Source: Larix kaempferi (taxonomy: Eukaryota > Streptophyta > Pinopsida > Pinales > Pinaceae). From it: a DNA stretch of 64,000 bases. Positions within the stretch are counted from its first letter, which is position 1, and every line of letters begins with the position of its first letter. Shown in pieces: positions 24,841-36,492 of this stretch. A program made the position numbers and the translations under genes. The stretch spans positions 54,490,501-54,554,500 of the forward strand of contig BSBM01000001.1 of NCBI GenBank assembly GCA_027924585.1. Direction: 5' to 3'. The notes under the pieces were generated by a model. The model was not told the DNA's origin, made no database searches, and was given only the letters and a program-made list of their open reading frames with translations.

Positions 24841-27290
24841 CTGTGAAGGCCTTTCGAATATTGCTCAAGGGGGTCATTTCTCATCCAGAGGCCCCCGAGC
24901 ATGCGTGGCCATTGTGGATAGGTCCTATATGGCCACATGGACCTGTGGGAGCTGACGGAATCCAAGTCCGCTCGCCGGTTTGGGTTCTGTGGCCCCGGAG
25001 CAAATCCTCAAGGTGTCTCTGAATGGTCCTGGGGTGGCTAACTAGAATGCTCGTAGCACCCAAACCATGTTTCCGTTCAGGAATCCATCGATTCCGGTGG
25101 GTCCGGGATGCTGGGTTTCAGCTAGGGGACCCCCCACAATGTGCCTCGAAGACTCGGAAGCAGTGCCAATTATCCATCTCCGGAGATAGGGTTTTGCTCA
25201 GTGAAGGCCTTTCGAATATTGCTCAAGGGGTCCATTTCTAGTCCAGAGGCCCCCGGGGGTGCGTGGCCATCGTGGACAGGTCCTGTATGGCCACGTGGAC
25301 CTATGAGAGTCAACGAAATCCAAGTCCGCTCGTTGGTTTGGGTTCCGTGGCCCCAGAGCAAATCCTCAAGATGTCCTTGAATGGCCCCGGGGTGCCCGAC
25401 TAGAATGCCCATAGCACCCAAACCGTGGCTTAGTTCATGAATCCGTCGATTCCGGTGGGTCCAGGACGCCAGGTTTAAGCTAAGGGACCCCCACAGCATG
25501 CCTCGAATACCTGTAAGTCATGCCAATGAGCCATCTCCGGAGCTAGGGTTTTGCTCAGTTTTGAATATTGCTCAAGGGAACCATTTCTCGTCTAGAGGCC
25601 CCCAGGCGTGCGTGGCCACCATGGACAGGTCTCGTATGGCCACATGGACATGTGGGATCCAATTAAATCCAAGTCCGCTTGTCGGTATGGGTTCCGTGGC
25701 CCCAGAGAAAATCCTCAAGGTGTCCATGAATGGCCCTAGGAATGCCCGTAGCACCCAAGTCGTGGCTCCGTTCGTGAATCCGTCAATTCTGGTTGGTCCG
25801 GGATGCCGGGTTTCAGCTAGGGTAACCCCCATAGCATACCTCAAAGACCCAGAAGCCATGCTAATGAGAAATCTCCGGAGCTAGGGTTTTGCTCAGTGAA
25901 GGCCTTTTGAATATTGCTCAAGGGGCCATTTCTTGTACGGAGGCCCCCGAGCGTGTGTGGCCACTATGGATAGGTCTCGTATGGCCACGTGGACATGTGG
26001 GAGCTGACGGAATCCAAGTCCGCTCGCTGGTTTGGGTTCCGTGGCCCCAGAGCAAATCCTCAAGGTGTCCCTGAATGGCCCTGGGGTGCCCGACTAGAAT
26101 GACCGTAGCACCCAAACCATGGCTCCGTTTGTGAATCCATTGATTCCAGTGGGTCCGAGGCGTCGGGTTTCAGCTAGGGACCCCCCACACCATGCCTCAA
26201 AGACCCGGAAGACATGCCAATGAGCCATCTCTGGAGCTAGGTTTTTGCTCAGTGAAGGCCTTTAGAATATTGCTCAAGGGGGTCATTTCTCGTCCAGAGG
26301 CCTCCGGGCGTGCATGGCCACCGTGGACAGGTACCGTATGGTCACGTACACCTATCCATGATGGCCACGCCTTCCTGGGGGCCTCTAGATGAGAAATGGA
26401 CCCCTTGAGCAAATTTCGAATGGCCCTCATTGAGCAAAACCCTAACTCCGGAGATGGCTCATTGACACCGCTTCTTGGTCTTCAAGGCACGATGCAGGGG
26501 GTCCCCTATATGAAACCCAACGTCTTGGACCCACCGGAATCGACGGATTCGCGAATGGAGCCACGGTTTGGGTGCTACGGTCATTCTAGTCGGGCACCCC
26601 GGGGCCATTCAGGGACACCTTGAGGATTTTCTCCAGGGCCACGGAACCCAAACCAGCGAGTGGACTTGGATTCCGTCGACTCCCACAGGTCCACGTGGCC
26701 ATACGGGACCTGTCCACGGTGGCCACGCATGCCCGAGGGCCTCTGGACGAGAAATGGCCCCCTTGAACAATATTCAAAAGGCCTTCACTGAGCAAAACCC
26801 TAGCTCCGGAGATGGCTCATTGGCATGACTTCTGGATCTTCGAGGCATGTTGTGAGGGTTCCCCTAACTAAAACCTGGCGTCTCGGACCCACCAGAATTG
26901 ACGGATTCAGGAACGAAGCCACGATTTGGGTGCTATGGGCACTCTATTTGGGCACCCCGGGGCCATTCAAGGACACCTTGAGGATTTGCTCCGAGGCCAC
27001 GGAACCCAAACTAGCAAGCGGACTTGGATTTCGTCGGCTCCCACAGGTCCACGTGGCCATATGAGACCTGTCCACGGTGGCCACGCATGCCTGGGGGCCT
27101 CCGGACAAGAAATGGCCCCCTTGAGCAATATTCGAAAGACCTTCACTGAACAAAACCCTAGCTCCGGAGATGGCTCATTGGCATGGCTTCCGGGTCTTCT
27201 AGGCATGTTGTGGGGGGTCCCCTAGCCGAAACCCAACGTCCCGGGCCCACCGAAATCGATGGATTCACGAATAGAGCCACGGTTTGTGTG
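24841..27290. repeat. Satellite B, ~358-bp units meeting head-on near 26,341
   Basis: In the left half the unit start GTGAAGGCCTTTCGAATATTG recurs at about 24,843, 25,201, 25,550, 25,896 and 26,252. In the right half the reverse form CCTTGAGCAATATTCGAA recurs at 26,403, 26,761 and 27,119, exactly 358 bp apart. Orientation flips around 26,341. Units are GC-richer than the surroundings and contain GAGCAAAACCCTAGCTCCGG and GGTTTGGGTTCCGTGGCCCC. Frames of 60-100 codons on either strand recur with the unit and are not genes. Confidence 0.92.
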
Positions 27291-28157
27291 CTAAAGTAGC
27301 TTAGGCGTTTCATGAATTTGAGGCCAACCGTAACAACAGAGGAGAAACCTGAGCTGTTTCTCTAGGTCGTGGGTTTGATTGTTCTCAAACAAAATCCTTT
27401 TGATGCATATCATAACTGCTTGTTCATCATTCCGTTCATGGCAATTGAGTTAAGGTTGACAAACCTATGCACGCCAAATAATAGAGTATTCACTAGACCA
27501 TAGATTGTAGACTATAGAAATTCTAAAATGTCCAGAAGCTTTAGGGTTTCATCAATACAAGTTCTGGTTTGATTTGAAAATTAAACAAATTTAGTGTTAG
27601 GCCTTGTTCATATTCTTCACTTTTCCAAACTCTGCGCATAGACCAAATCACCCTATTAATCAAAGATAAAGAAAATCTCATTTATCTCATGAAATGGCAA
27701 CGTTTGTTTTACCATGTAATCGACATTTCTGTACCGTTCTTTGAAATTCATTGTTTTACCATGTAATCGAGATTTCAGTACCGTTCTTTAAAATTCATTG
27801 GACAACAAAAAAATGACAATTTGAACAATAGGAAAATTAATTAACTAAAACATATCTTTGCTTGTAAATTTGTAATTGTCTATGTTAAATCATTATTGAA
27901 TAAACTTTTAGATACAGAAATTGCAAATTCTACCTAAAAGAAAAGCATCATTAACACAAGTTTAGCGTACCTTAAAAGTTGTTTGTCGCAATGACTCAAA
28001 AGATGCAAATTCTACCAGCCATCACTTATTAAATTACCATAAAATTGTTTATTAAATTACTATAAAGCACTTGTTAACAGGGTTTACCAACAGGATTCTA
28101 CTGTGAATTGTGTTTGGTGATAAAGGATTTTACTGTGGATTGTGCTTGGTGACATTT
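27291..28157. other. Right-arm spacer
   Basis: The first 80 bp mirrors left-arm sequence at 24,650-24,730. The rest is AT-rich and longer than the left spacer, with a 47-bp tandem duplication (ACCATGTAATCGA blocks at 27711 and 27758). The last part, ACCAACAGGATTCTACTGTG onward, mirrors 24,420-24,510. Confidence 0.6.
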
Positions 28158-28599
28158 ATGGCGACCCCCAAGGAACATATTGAAAAGATCAAGAAAGACA
28201 AGTTTTGTGTTGGGGCAAAACTAAATCCACTTACAAAAGATTTACATCAAGCAATTAAACAATTATCTGTTGAATTATACACCAGGGATGTGCATTTTTT
28301 TATGGAGTTGATTCAAGTAATCACTGAGTTACAATTTTAGTAGTTATTTTATAATCTTATATGTTTTCTTTGTTTCCATGGTAAGATTAGTGTTTTGTTT
28401 TGGGTGCAAAATCCGGAGGACAATGACTATGAACCACATGTGGAACCTTCGTTGGAATTTGTCATTAGAACTGAAGATGTTGCTGGCGTAGGCACTCCGG
28501 CGACCTTGATAGCTTTTAACAATGAGAATGGATTTTAGAAATAGAATATTGATTCTATATGCAGGGAAGGTGGTTATATTGGAGAAAAATGTATAAAAT
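28158..28599 (+). pseudogene. NO VEIN-like GHKL ATPase fragment, exons 1-2, right arm
   Basis: Exon 1 is 28158-28316, the same 159 bp as in the left arm, beginning MATPKEHIE and ending MELIQ before GTAATC. It has no stop. Exon 2 starts near 28410, but the acceptor has decayed from CAG to CAA. It reads NPEDNDYEPHVEPSLEFVI and then FNNENGF, where two stops (TAG, TAG) replace the left arm's codons, and ends at GGYIGEK before satellite A. Each arm keeps a feature the other has lost: the acceptor is intact on the left and exon 1 is open on the right. Both therefore derive from one better-preserved fragment and have decayed separately. Confidence 0.8.
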
Positions 28600-30600
28600 G
28601 AACCATAGAATGATGACCGTGGCTCTGATCGACAAACCGTCGACTCCGTTGGATTCAGGACGTCGAGATAGTGCTAGAGGTGCCCCTCTCCTCCAGTCCC
28701 ATGGCCTCGGTGTCACCTTGTACGTCCATCTTGGAAACTAGGGTTTTGCTCAGTAAGGGAGTGTGCAATTCTTGCACACGGGGGTCAAATTTTCAAAATC
28801 ATCCACCCAGAACTTATGGCTAGCATTCCCAACCGGAACCTGCCTAGACAAACTTGCAGGACTCCCCGGAACCCAGTTTTGTTGCACGGTTGGATTTCTA
28901 TGCCCCCGGTAGGTATCCAGTAGGTGTCCCTGAAGGCCTTTTGGATGCGAGACGGAACGAGCCATAGAATGATGACCGTGGCTCTTATCGACAAACCATC
29001 GACTCCATTGGATTTAGGACGCTGGGATAGTGCTAGGGGTACCCCTCTCCTCTGGTCCAGTGGCCCAAGTGTCACCTTGTAGGTCCATTTTGGAAACTAG
29101 GGTTTTGCTAAGTAACGAAGTGTGCAATTTTTGCACACGAGGGTAAACTTTGGAAAATCATCCACTGGGCACTTATGGCTAGCGTTCCTAGCCGGAACCT
29201 ATCACGACATAGTTGCGGGACTCCCCGGAACTTGGTTTTGTTGCACGGTTGGAGTTCTATGACCCTGGCAGGTATCCAACAGGTGTCCCTGAAGGCCTTT
29301 TGGATGCGAGATGGAGCGAGCCATAGAATGATGACCGTGGATCCGATCGACAAACCGTCAACTCCGTTGGATTCAGGATGCCGGGATAGTGCTAGGGGTG
29401 CCCCTCTCGTCCGGTCCCATGGCCTTGGTGTCTTCTTGTACATCCATCTTGGAAACTAGGGTTTTGCTAAGTAAGGGAGTGTGCAATTCTTGCACACAAG
29501 AGTCAACTTTGGAAAATCATCCACCAGGCACTTATGGATAGCGTTCCCAACCGAAACCTACCCAGACAAACTTGCAGGACTACCCAGAACTGAGTTTTGT
29601 TGCACGGTTGGAGTCCTATGACCTCGGTAGGTATCCAACAGGTGTCCCTGAAGGCCTTTTGGATGCGAGACGGAATGAGCCATAGAATGACAACCACGGC
29701 TCCGATCGACAAACCGTCGACTCCATTGGATTCAGGATGTCGAGATAGTGTTAGGGGTTCCCGTCTCCTCTAGTCATGTGGCCCCGGTGTCTCCTTGTAC
29801 GTCCATCTTGGAAACTAGGGTTTTGCTCAGTAAGGGAGTGTGCAATTCTTGCACACGGGGGTCAACTTTGGAAAATCATCCACTAGGAACTTATGGCTAG
29901 CGTTCCCAGCTGGAACCTACCCATAAACACTTGCAGGACTCCCTGGAACCTGGTTTTGTTGCACAGTTAGCGTTCTATGCCCCCGGCAGGCATCCAACAG
30001 GTGTCCCTGAAGGCCTTTTGGATGCAAGACGAAACAAGCCATAGAATGACGACCGTGGCTCCGATCGACAAACCATTGAATCCATTGGATTCAAGACGCC
30101 AGGATAGTGCTAGGGGTGCCCCTCTCCTCCGGTCTCATGGACCCAGTTTTATCTTGTAGGTCCATCTTGGAAACTAGGGTTTTGCTCAGTACGGGAGTGT
30201 GCAATTCTTGTACATGGGGGCCAAATTTGCAAAATCATCCACCAGGCACTTATGGCTAGCGTTCCCAGCCAGAACCTTCCTAGACATACTTGCAGGACTC
30301 CCCGTTGCATGGTTGTATTTCTATGCCCTCGATAGGTATCCAGCAGGTGCCCCTGGAGGCCTTTTGGATGCGAGACGAAACGAGCCATAGAATGACGACC
30401 GTGGCTCCGATCGACAAACCGTCGACTATGTTGGATTTAGGACACCGGGATAGTGTTGTGGGTGCCCCTCCCCTCTAGTCTAGTGGCCCCGGTGTCATCT
30501 TGTAGGTCCATCTAGGAAACTATGGTTTTGCTCAGTAAGGGAGTGTGCAATTCTTGCACACAAGGGTCAAATTTGCAAAATCATCCACTGGGCACTTATG
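28600..30600 (+). repeat. Satellite A, right arm, five 359-bp units plus a partial
   Basis: The CTTATGG marker falls at 28813, 29172, 29531, 29890, 30249 and 30595. That gives four spacings of exactly 359 bp and a last one of 346 bp. Each unit carries TGCACACnnGGGTCAA, GAGTGTGCAATTCTTG, and GATCGACAAACCGTCGACTCC variants. The array ends in the same junction with trinucleotide DNA as the left arm. Confidence 0.95.
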
Positions 30601-31370
30601 GTGATGATGATGATGATGGTGATGATGACAAAGACGTTGATGATGATGGTGATGGTGATGGAGGTGAAGATGATGATGATGATGACGAAGAAGATGGTGA
30701 TGATGGAGATGTTGATGAGGATCCTAGAGATGACAATGATGATGAAGATGGTGATGATGATGAAGACATTGATGGTGATGATGATGAAGACATTGATGGT
30801 GATGGTGATGATGATGGTGATGAAGATGATGATGATGAAGAAGATGGTGATGATGCAGATGTTGATGAGGATCCTAGAGATGACAATGATGATGAAGATG
30901 GTGATGATGATGAAGACATTGATGATGATGGTGATGGTGATGAAGATGATGATGATGATGACGAAGAAGATGTGATGATGGAGATGTTGATGAGGAATCT
31001 AGAGATGACAATGATGATGCAGATAGTGATGATGATGAAGATGTTGATGATGATGGTGATGGTGATGGTGATGGTGATGAAGATGATGATGATGAAGAAG
31101 ATGATGATGATTGATGAGGAACCTAGAGATGAAAATGATGGTGAAGATGGTGATGGTGATGATGATGAAGATGTTGATGATGATTATGATGATGGTGATG
31201 ATGATGATGATGATGAATATGATGATGAAGACATTGATGATGATGGGGATGGTGATGAAGATGGTGATGAATATGACGATAAAGAAGATGATGAAGAAGA
31301 TGATGATGACAGAGATGTTGACGAGGAACCTAGAGATGACAGTGATGATGAAGATGGTGATGATGATGAG
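30601..31370. repeat. GAT trinucleotide array, right arm
   Basis: GAT-type triplets on the plus strand carry the same punctuating block (GAGGA-CCTAGAGATGACAATGATGATG) as the left array. They form a 297-codon acidic frame (30522-31415) that is an expected by-product of the repeat. The array is half as long as its left-arm partner. Confidence 0.95.
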
Positions 31371-31407
31371 GTAGGTCTAAAGCCTCCCTCAAGGACATTT
31401 CCAACCA

Positions 31408-31794
31408 TTTGGTGACAATGATGAACATGTTAGTGGTACTCAATTAGATGATGAAGTAGCTCAAGACAATATGGAAGTTGTTGCATCACATGAACCACAT
31501 ACATATTCTCTCAAACCGATTCAAAATGACACTATTGAATTGAATATGATTGAAGGTTGTCAAGTGGCAAGAAGCCTCAATGAACAAATGACATTACAAA
31601 ACCAAAAACCCTAGCATGAATCGTTATCATAATCCATGATGAATATGAATATGAATATTATTACTAACGCTAATGAAAAAAGCCTTAACATGCCCTCGTT
31701 GCCAACATATTTGAACAACAATGAAATTATCCATTATTATGTGGATGAAGGCAATGAAGAACCAACTCAAGAAGCCAATGAAGAAGAATCATAG
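31408..31794 (+). pseudogene. Decayed pogo-like transposase C-terminal tail
   Basis: One frame, with stops at 31612 and 31630, reads GDNDEHVSGTQ and DNMEVV. Further on come EKSLNMPSLPTYLNNNEIIHYYV and a Glu-rich end. It matches the intact pogo-like transposase at 59,322-61,952 in order and motif: DNEHVSESQ, ENIEAV and ESLNLPSMPAILNNEAVHYYV. The DDE core is absent; the fragment starts abruptly beside the GAT array. The matched region lies between the DDE domain and the basic coiled-coil tail of the full protein. Confidence 0.75.
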
Positions 31795-32305
31795 CTCCCA
31801 AATGATCCTCATATTCATCCAAGTTCTAGATTAGTTTCTGAGGGTTAGATTAGTGTTTCTAGGGCTAGTTTAGGTTTCTAGGACTAGATTAGGTTTATAG
31901 TATTCTAGCTTAGTTTTCTAGTGTTAAATTAGTGTTTTAGGGTTAGTTTAGCTTTCTAGGATTTCTAGGGCTAGATTATGTTTGTAGGGTTATATTAGTT
32001 GTTCTAGGTTTAATCATGCATGAATAAACAATCACATGGCTATAAATCATAACTTAATCATAACTCATACAACAAACAAATGATATAAGATATAAGATAT
32101 CAAATTCCTATCTAACATTAATAACATTAATCATGCATGAATAAACAATCTAACATTAATAACATTAATCATGCATGAATAAACAATCACATGGCTATAA
32201 ATCATAACTCAGACATCAAATAAATGATATAAGATAACGATATCAAATAAACTATCTAACATGAATAACATTAATCGTGCATGGATAAACAATTACATGG
32301 CTACA
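31795..32305. repeat. Short direct repeats in AT-rich DNA
   Basis: TTTCTAGGGCTAGATTAG-like units recur loosely from 31,840 to 32,010. A 38-bp unit starting CTAACATTAATAACATTAAT occurs at 32112 and 32150, with a diverged copy near 32,255. There is no gene. Confidence 0.65.
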
Positions 32306-35300
32306 CTATGTACCTCTATCAATTAGGCCTTCTGGATCCTCTCGGTTTTTTATTGTCTCGAACAACCTCTCATGCTCTGCATGAGGTAGTAAGTAGCGTA
32401 CCTTGTTTGCAGTTGGATATTTTGTACCGACGATGAGCTGTGTAAAGTGATACACCCATGAACCTGGTCTATAATCTGTGTATGTGTAGCCATTGCTCTT
32501 TGGTCCCTTTCCATCTACTGTAAGATATTCCCCCTGAATAACCATCGATCCAATCGGAAAGGTAATGCCTTCACTATCGGTTAATGATGCGAGGAGGGTT
32601 TGCTTCCCCTAGATGCATCATGCCAACCAATAATTCGTCTCAATTGCTCTATCTGTTGGGTCGACAACTGCGTAAATGTGTCCTGCAAAAATGCATTTTA
32701 AGGTCATATTCCAACAAGTAGTGGTTTGATAACTTGGATAATTACAAAAATAAGGAGGGAATCAGGATATGCATGCAGAAATGTTTACCTAGTTGTACAA
32801 GATCAGATATATGATCATATTCATTCGAAATAGAGGATTAGCCTTCCTCTAACTAGATTGTTTCAACAACTGCACGTGGGTCCACTGTAAGTGATACATG
32901 ATCCCATTCATCAACCCAAATTATCCATTGATTCGCACTCATCCCACTCACAAATGCTGCAAGACCCACAAAAGCAAGCAAGTTTTCGCGTCCATATTTC
33001 AAATAAGGGGTTGTCTGAGCTTCGAACCAAATGAAATCCATGAGTGCCTTGCATAGTACTAAAACTATATGAATGCGATCGATCTATATCAACTACATTC
33101 CAGAAATTTCTAACAACATGTCCTCTACCTGTTGGTATGTGTTGCTCCGTGGTTCGATCTGACATTTTTTCTTTGCACCATCAAACTATGGATTCAGCAT
33201 TCCGAATATGAGGCTCTCTCATGCACCTCATATCCTCCCTTCATAGGGTAGTTTTGAGACATGCTCCATCCCCGTCGTGCTCTCCCTTTCCATGATTGGT
33301 CTCAAAATAATTCCATACATGTAGCACATCATATGTCTTGTGAAAAATACTCAACCATTGGAAAACACGTGCATTTTTGAACTGGCCTACACAACCATCT
33401 GACCATATCCAATGCTGATTCATCTGTATACCTCTCTCCTTTAGCTGATCATAGAAAATTTTGAAGCAATGCTGCACATAATGCAGGTCGTGGCACCTGT
33501 CGTCACTGATGTAGAAGTTGGTCTCTTTCAATATTATCCTCATGTCGTTGCTACTCTCTGGCGCATGCCTATACGTGATATGGACCATTATGCTAACTTG
33601 GTCTGAATGGTAGTATTGACTTTGAATCTCATTCTGTGGCTGTATGGTGTATTTTCTAGCAAAGTCCACAATCGACAATATTGTGCCATTGGGAAAGGTG
33701 TCCCTACACTGTTTGTACTGTTCATCCTGCCATCGTGCTGCATGGACATGTTGTACATATTGCTCGATCTTTTGGTAGAATTCCTTCATGAAATTGCAAA
33801 TTTGTACCTGGTGCCACAAAACCAAGGGCATTAATACAACGTGACATTTTCAATCTGACTATATATGTACAAATTCAACATGTACAATATGAAAGTATGC
33901 AAACTTAGATTACCTGTGACTTCACCAATGCAATTTTTTGCTTTCCTTTGAACTAACTACTTGATATGTTATGTACTGGAAGTTCTGCATTTCTACTAAC
34001 ATCCTCCCAAATTAGTGCTCCGCGGTTGCGTGGATGCAGTGGCTCAATAATGCAAATCCACTGCAACTGGAACATGTCCCCTATAAACATGATCTTTTCT
34101 AATATTTTTGTCCTTCAGGTCTTGGACACATTATGCTATGTATAAATTCTTTGGATGCATTCGGTGGTTGTAATGATGGGAAATCCTACACAATGTTAGT
34201 ATGCAAACCACAAAATATATGTCTATATGCATCATAATAGTACTCAAATTCTACATGGTATCTACAACAACATGTATTGCGATCAATGCAACTTCTAACA
34301 TACCAAGGTTTGCATTTTTCAAAGGACCTTTGGCCCAAGTTCAATTGTGTGTGTTCATTCTTGAACCTCACATAGAGTTTTGTTTGTGTCATGTCAAGGA
34401 AGTGCTTGACATGGGGTTCAACCCCCCTAACACCTTTTCTCAACTTTAAAACATCTCTTTGATTCGATGATGGTCTAGTGTTATCATGCCAAAACTTTTG
34501 CACTAGTTCTTTAATAGCATCAATGAGCTTCATGTCTGAATGAGGTAACCTACCAACAAAGGCCCAACAATATTTTTGGCCTGGGGTCTCAAGTTTTTCT
34601 CTAATGGAAGAATACTTTTGAAGATTCTTTCTATCTACTTTAAAGATTTTACATGTGTGTGACAGTAGGCGACGTTGCCTTGTGGATTTGTCTACAATTG
34701 ATTCCGACAGTACACAACGGCCTACATTAAAATATTTTGTACGAGAAGTTTTTCCAATCAAATTAAATGCAGATTGTAGATTTATAACAACATGATTGTT
34801 GGCCTCTGAACTTCTAACTACCTTTATTCCCAAAATTCTCCTAACATGAGCTAGACAATGTGATTTTAACAAAGCAAGAAACACTTGACATTTTGCTGCA
34901 TCGGTTTTGGATTCAAAAAAATCTTTGATTATCTTGCTATAATGGAAATCAATAGTGCGTTTGGGCATCTTACCTTCAAGTCCTGAAAATTAACTTTCAT
35001 CCACATGAATACGTCTGGGAGTTCTTCGTCGTCCGGTTGATAGCCGAGGCAAGGGAGTCGGCAAGGAAGTACGAGTCTCGTCAACGGTTTGTTGTGGCCC
35101 TTCGTTCACAAATTGGTCCTGCAAGGGAGTGTGTTTGCCATGTGTGTGCTCTTCTTGGGGAGGTTGCTAGTTAAGAACTTGTTCAACATCCATCCCTTAA
35201 TACTCGACATCAGGAAAGATTTGATTGACTTCAACCACTTCGTCATTGCTTGTTGATGGATCTAAGGCACTAACATTTTGATTTCTACGGTTTTGCATGT

Positions 35301-35397
35301 ACAACCTGGCATTTTCTCTTATCTCATGGGCCTTTTCAGGGGGTAGGTCCTTCCTTCTAGACTTTCTTTTATTATTACGTCTGTTGCCCATATTCAA
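32306..35397 (-). pseudogene. Decayed DNA-transposon-type transposase gene
   Basis: From ATG 35397 one minus-strand frame runs to 34186 through three stops (after 35200, near 35,165 and near 34,990). It starts with a Lys/Arg-rich MGNRRNNKRKSRRK. The next exons are in shifted frames: a Cys-containing MCPRPEGQK segment (~34,120), then from an AG acceptor at 33,811 a long segment with FYISDDRCHD, WIWSDGCVGQFKN and NHGKGEHDGDGACLK. Two TGA stops precede PTGRGHVVRNFWN and CFCGSCSICEWDECES. The SDG...QFKN plus HGKG..DG pattern recurs in large uncharacterised transposase-like proteins of animals and plants, and the Asp residues could be catalytic. At least five stops and two frameshifts mean it is dead. 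I cannot name the superfamily. Confidence 0.6.
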
Positions 35398-36414
35398 AGC
35401 GTTTTTTGGAAAAACAAAAATATCACCCCTACAAGAATGCACAACAAACAAGATATTAAAACTCGATGTGCATGATTATTAAAGCTCGATGTAGCAATTG
35501 ATTATGTACAACAACATCTAGTGAGAATGTTTTCATATAATCTTAAAAGCTATTGGGAATGCCCTACGTATAAAGTTAGAACATCACCTCTAGGAACTCA
35601 GTAGGATGGTATTGCATGGTGGTATGGGATGTTAGTACGAGAAAATTCCCTACAAGGGAGAAGCTCATACTCACTTCATTTTCATGGTATGGATGAGGGA
35701 AGATAGCCCCAAAAGACTATGAATTTTCAATTGTTTAGGTGTTTGTGTGAGCTGTTGTAGTGAAACCATGAGGAATTCAACAAATGTTTGTCTACTAGAT
35801 GGAGGAATGTGATTATGAAATGTTATTGGTGGTGATGCAAGTAATTTTTTTTTATTATCTTCATGAAAGGTTGAAAGCATTGCTTGGTGCATGTTGTAGT
35901 TTTTTTTTTGTAAGATGTTTTTATTGTCTATGTTGAAGATTAAGAAGACTAAAGTAGATCTATCATACAATTAATGAGGAAAAACCAAAATAGACGCCAT
36001 TCAAACAAGTGAATGAAGACTAAAATACATTTAACAAGATAAAATTGTCACCATACCTCAAGGATTATGATTGCTCTTTGCTTCAAATGTAAAATGCTCC
36101 TTTGATGTGTCCACTATATGTAAGAAGAGTTCATGTTTGTCCAAGTAGCATGAGAATTCAATCCAAGGAGCCAAATAGAGTCCAACTGTTGTGTATTCAC
36201 TCAAATGATCCAAATAGAGCCCAAGAGGTGTGTATTCAATCCAAATAGCCAAATAGAGCCCCAAATGTTGTGTATTCTATCCAAATGGTGTATGAATTCA
36301 ATACAAAATGGTGATGCTTGTCGGACTGTGTGTGAAAAGAGCCAACAAAATGCGATGAAGCAGGGAGAAAATGCGGGAGAAGAGCGCGAGTGTTTTTCTA
36401 AATTTCATCTTCAA
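35398..36414. other. Upstream flank of the transposase pseudogene
   Basis: AT-rich, no convincing frame. From about 36,130 to 36,300 a degenerate ~45-bp unit with CCAAATAGAGCCC and TGTGTATTCA repeats three to four times. Confidence 0.5.
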
Positions 36415-36492
36415 CAGGGACGCGCACGCGCCAAGGAGCGCGTATGCACCAGAGGAGCATGCACGCTGCTAGCGCGTGTGCGCCTCTGCTGA
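36415..36492. other. GC-rich alternating tract
   Basis: Dense GCGC, CGCG and GTGTGCGC alternation about 1 kb upstream of the transposase pseudogene start on the minus strand. It resembles the tract at 7434-7610 in composition and in its position relative to a gene. Confidence 0.45.

Larger units (their letters stand above)
21957..31370. repeat. ~9.4-kb imperfect inverted repeat (foldback-like) with captured exons
   Basis: The two arms carry the same components in mirror order. From each outer edge inward these are a trinucleotide array, satellite A, NOV-like exon 2, intron, exon 1, a spacer and satellite B. The arms meet near 26,341. Landmarks on the left (21957-26341) match the reverse complement of those on the right (26341-31370): the array-satellite junction with GGATGATTTT and AAGTGCCC (23398 against 30600), the exon edges (24402 against 28158), and a GAGGCCAA-CGTAACAACAG block (24,650-24,730 against 27,300-27,370). 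Copy number differs between arms, with more A units on the right and more B units on the left. Foldback and hairpin transposons of this shape are known in plants, but no transposase is present. Confidence 0.85.

Noticed and set aside
24881-27225. Many 60-128 codon ORFs with similar sequence
   Set aside because: They repeat with the 358-bp satellite unit, on both strands and in both arms, and match no domain.
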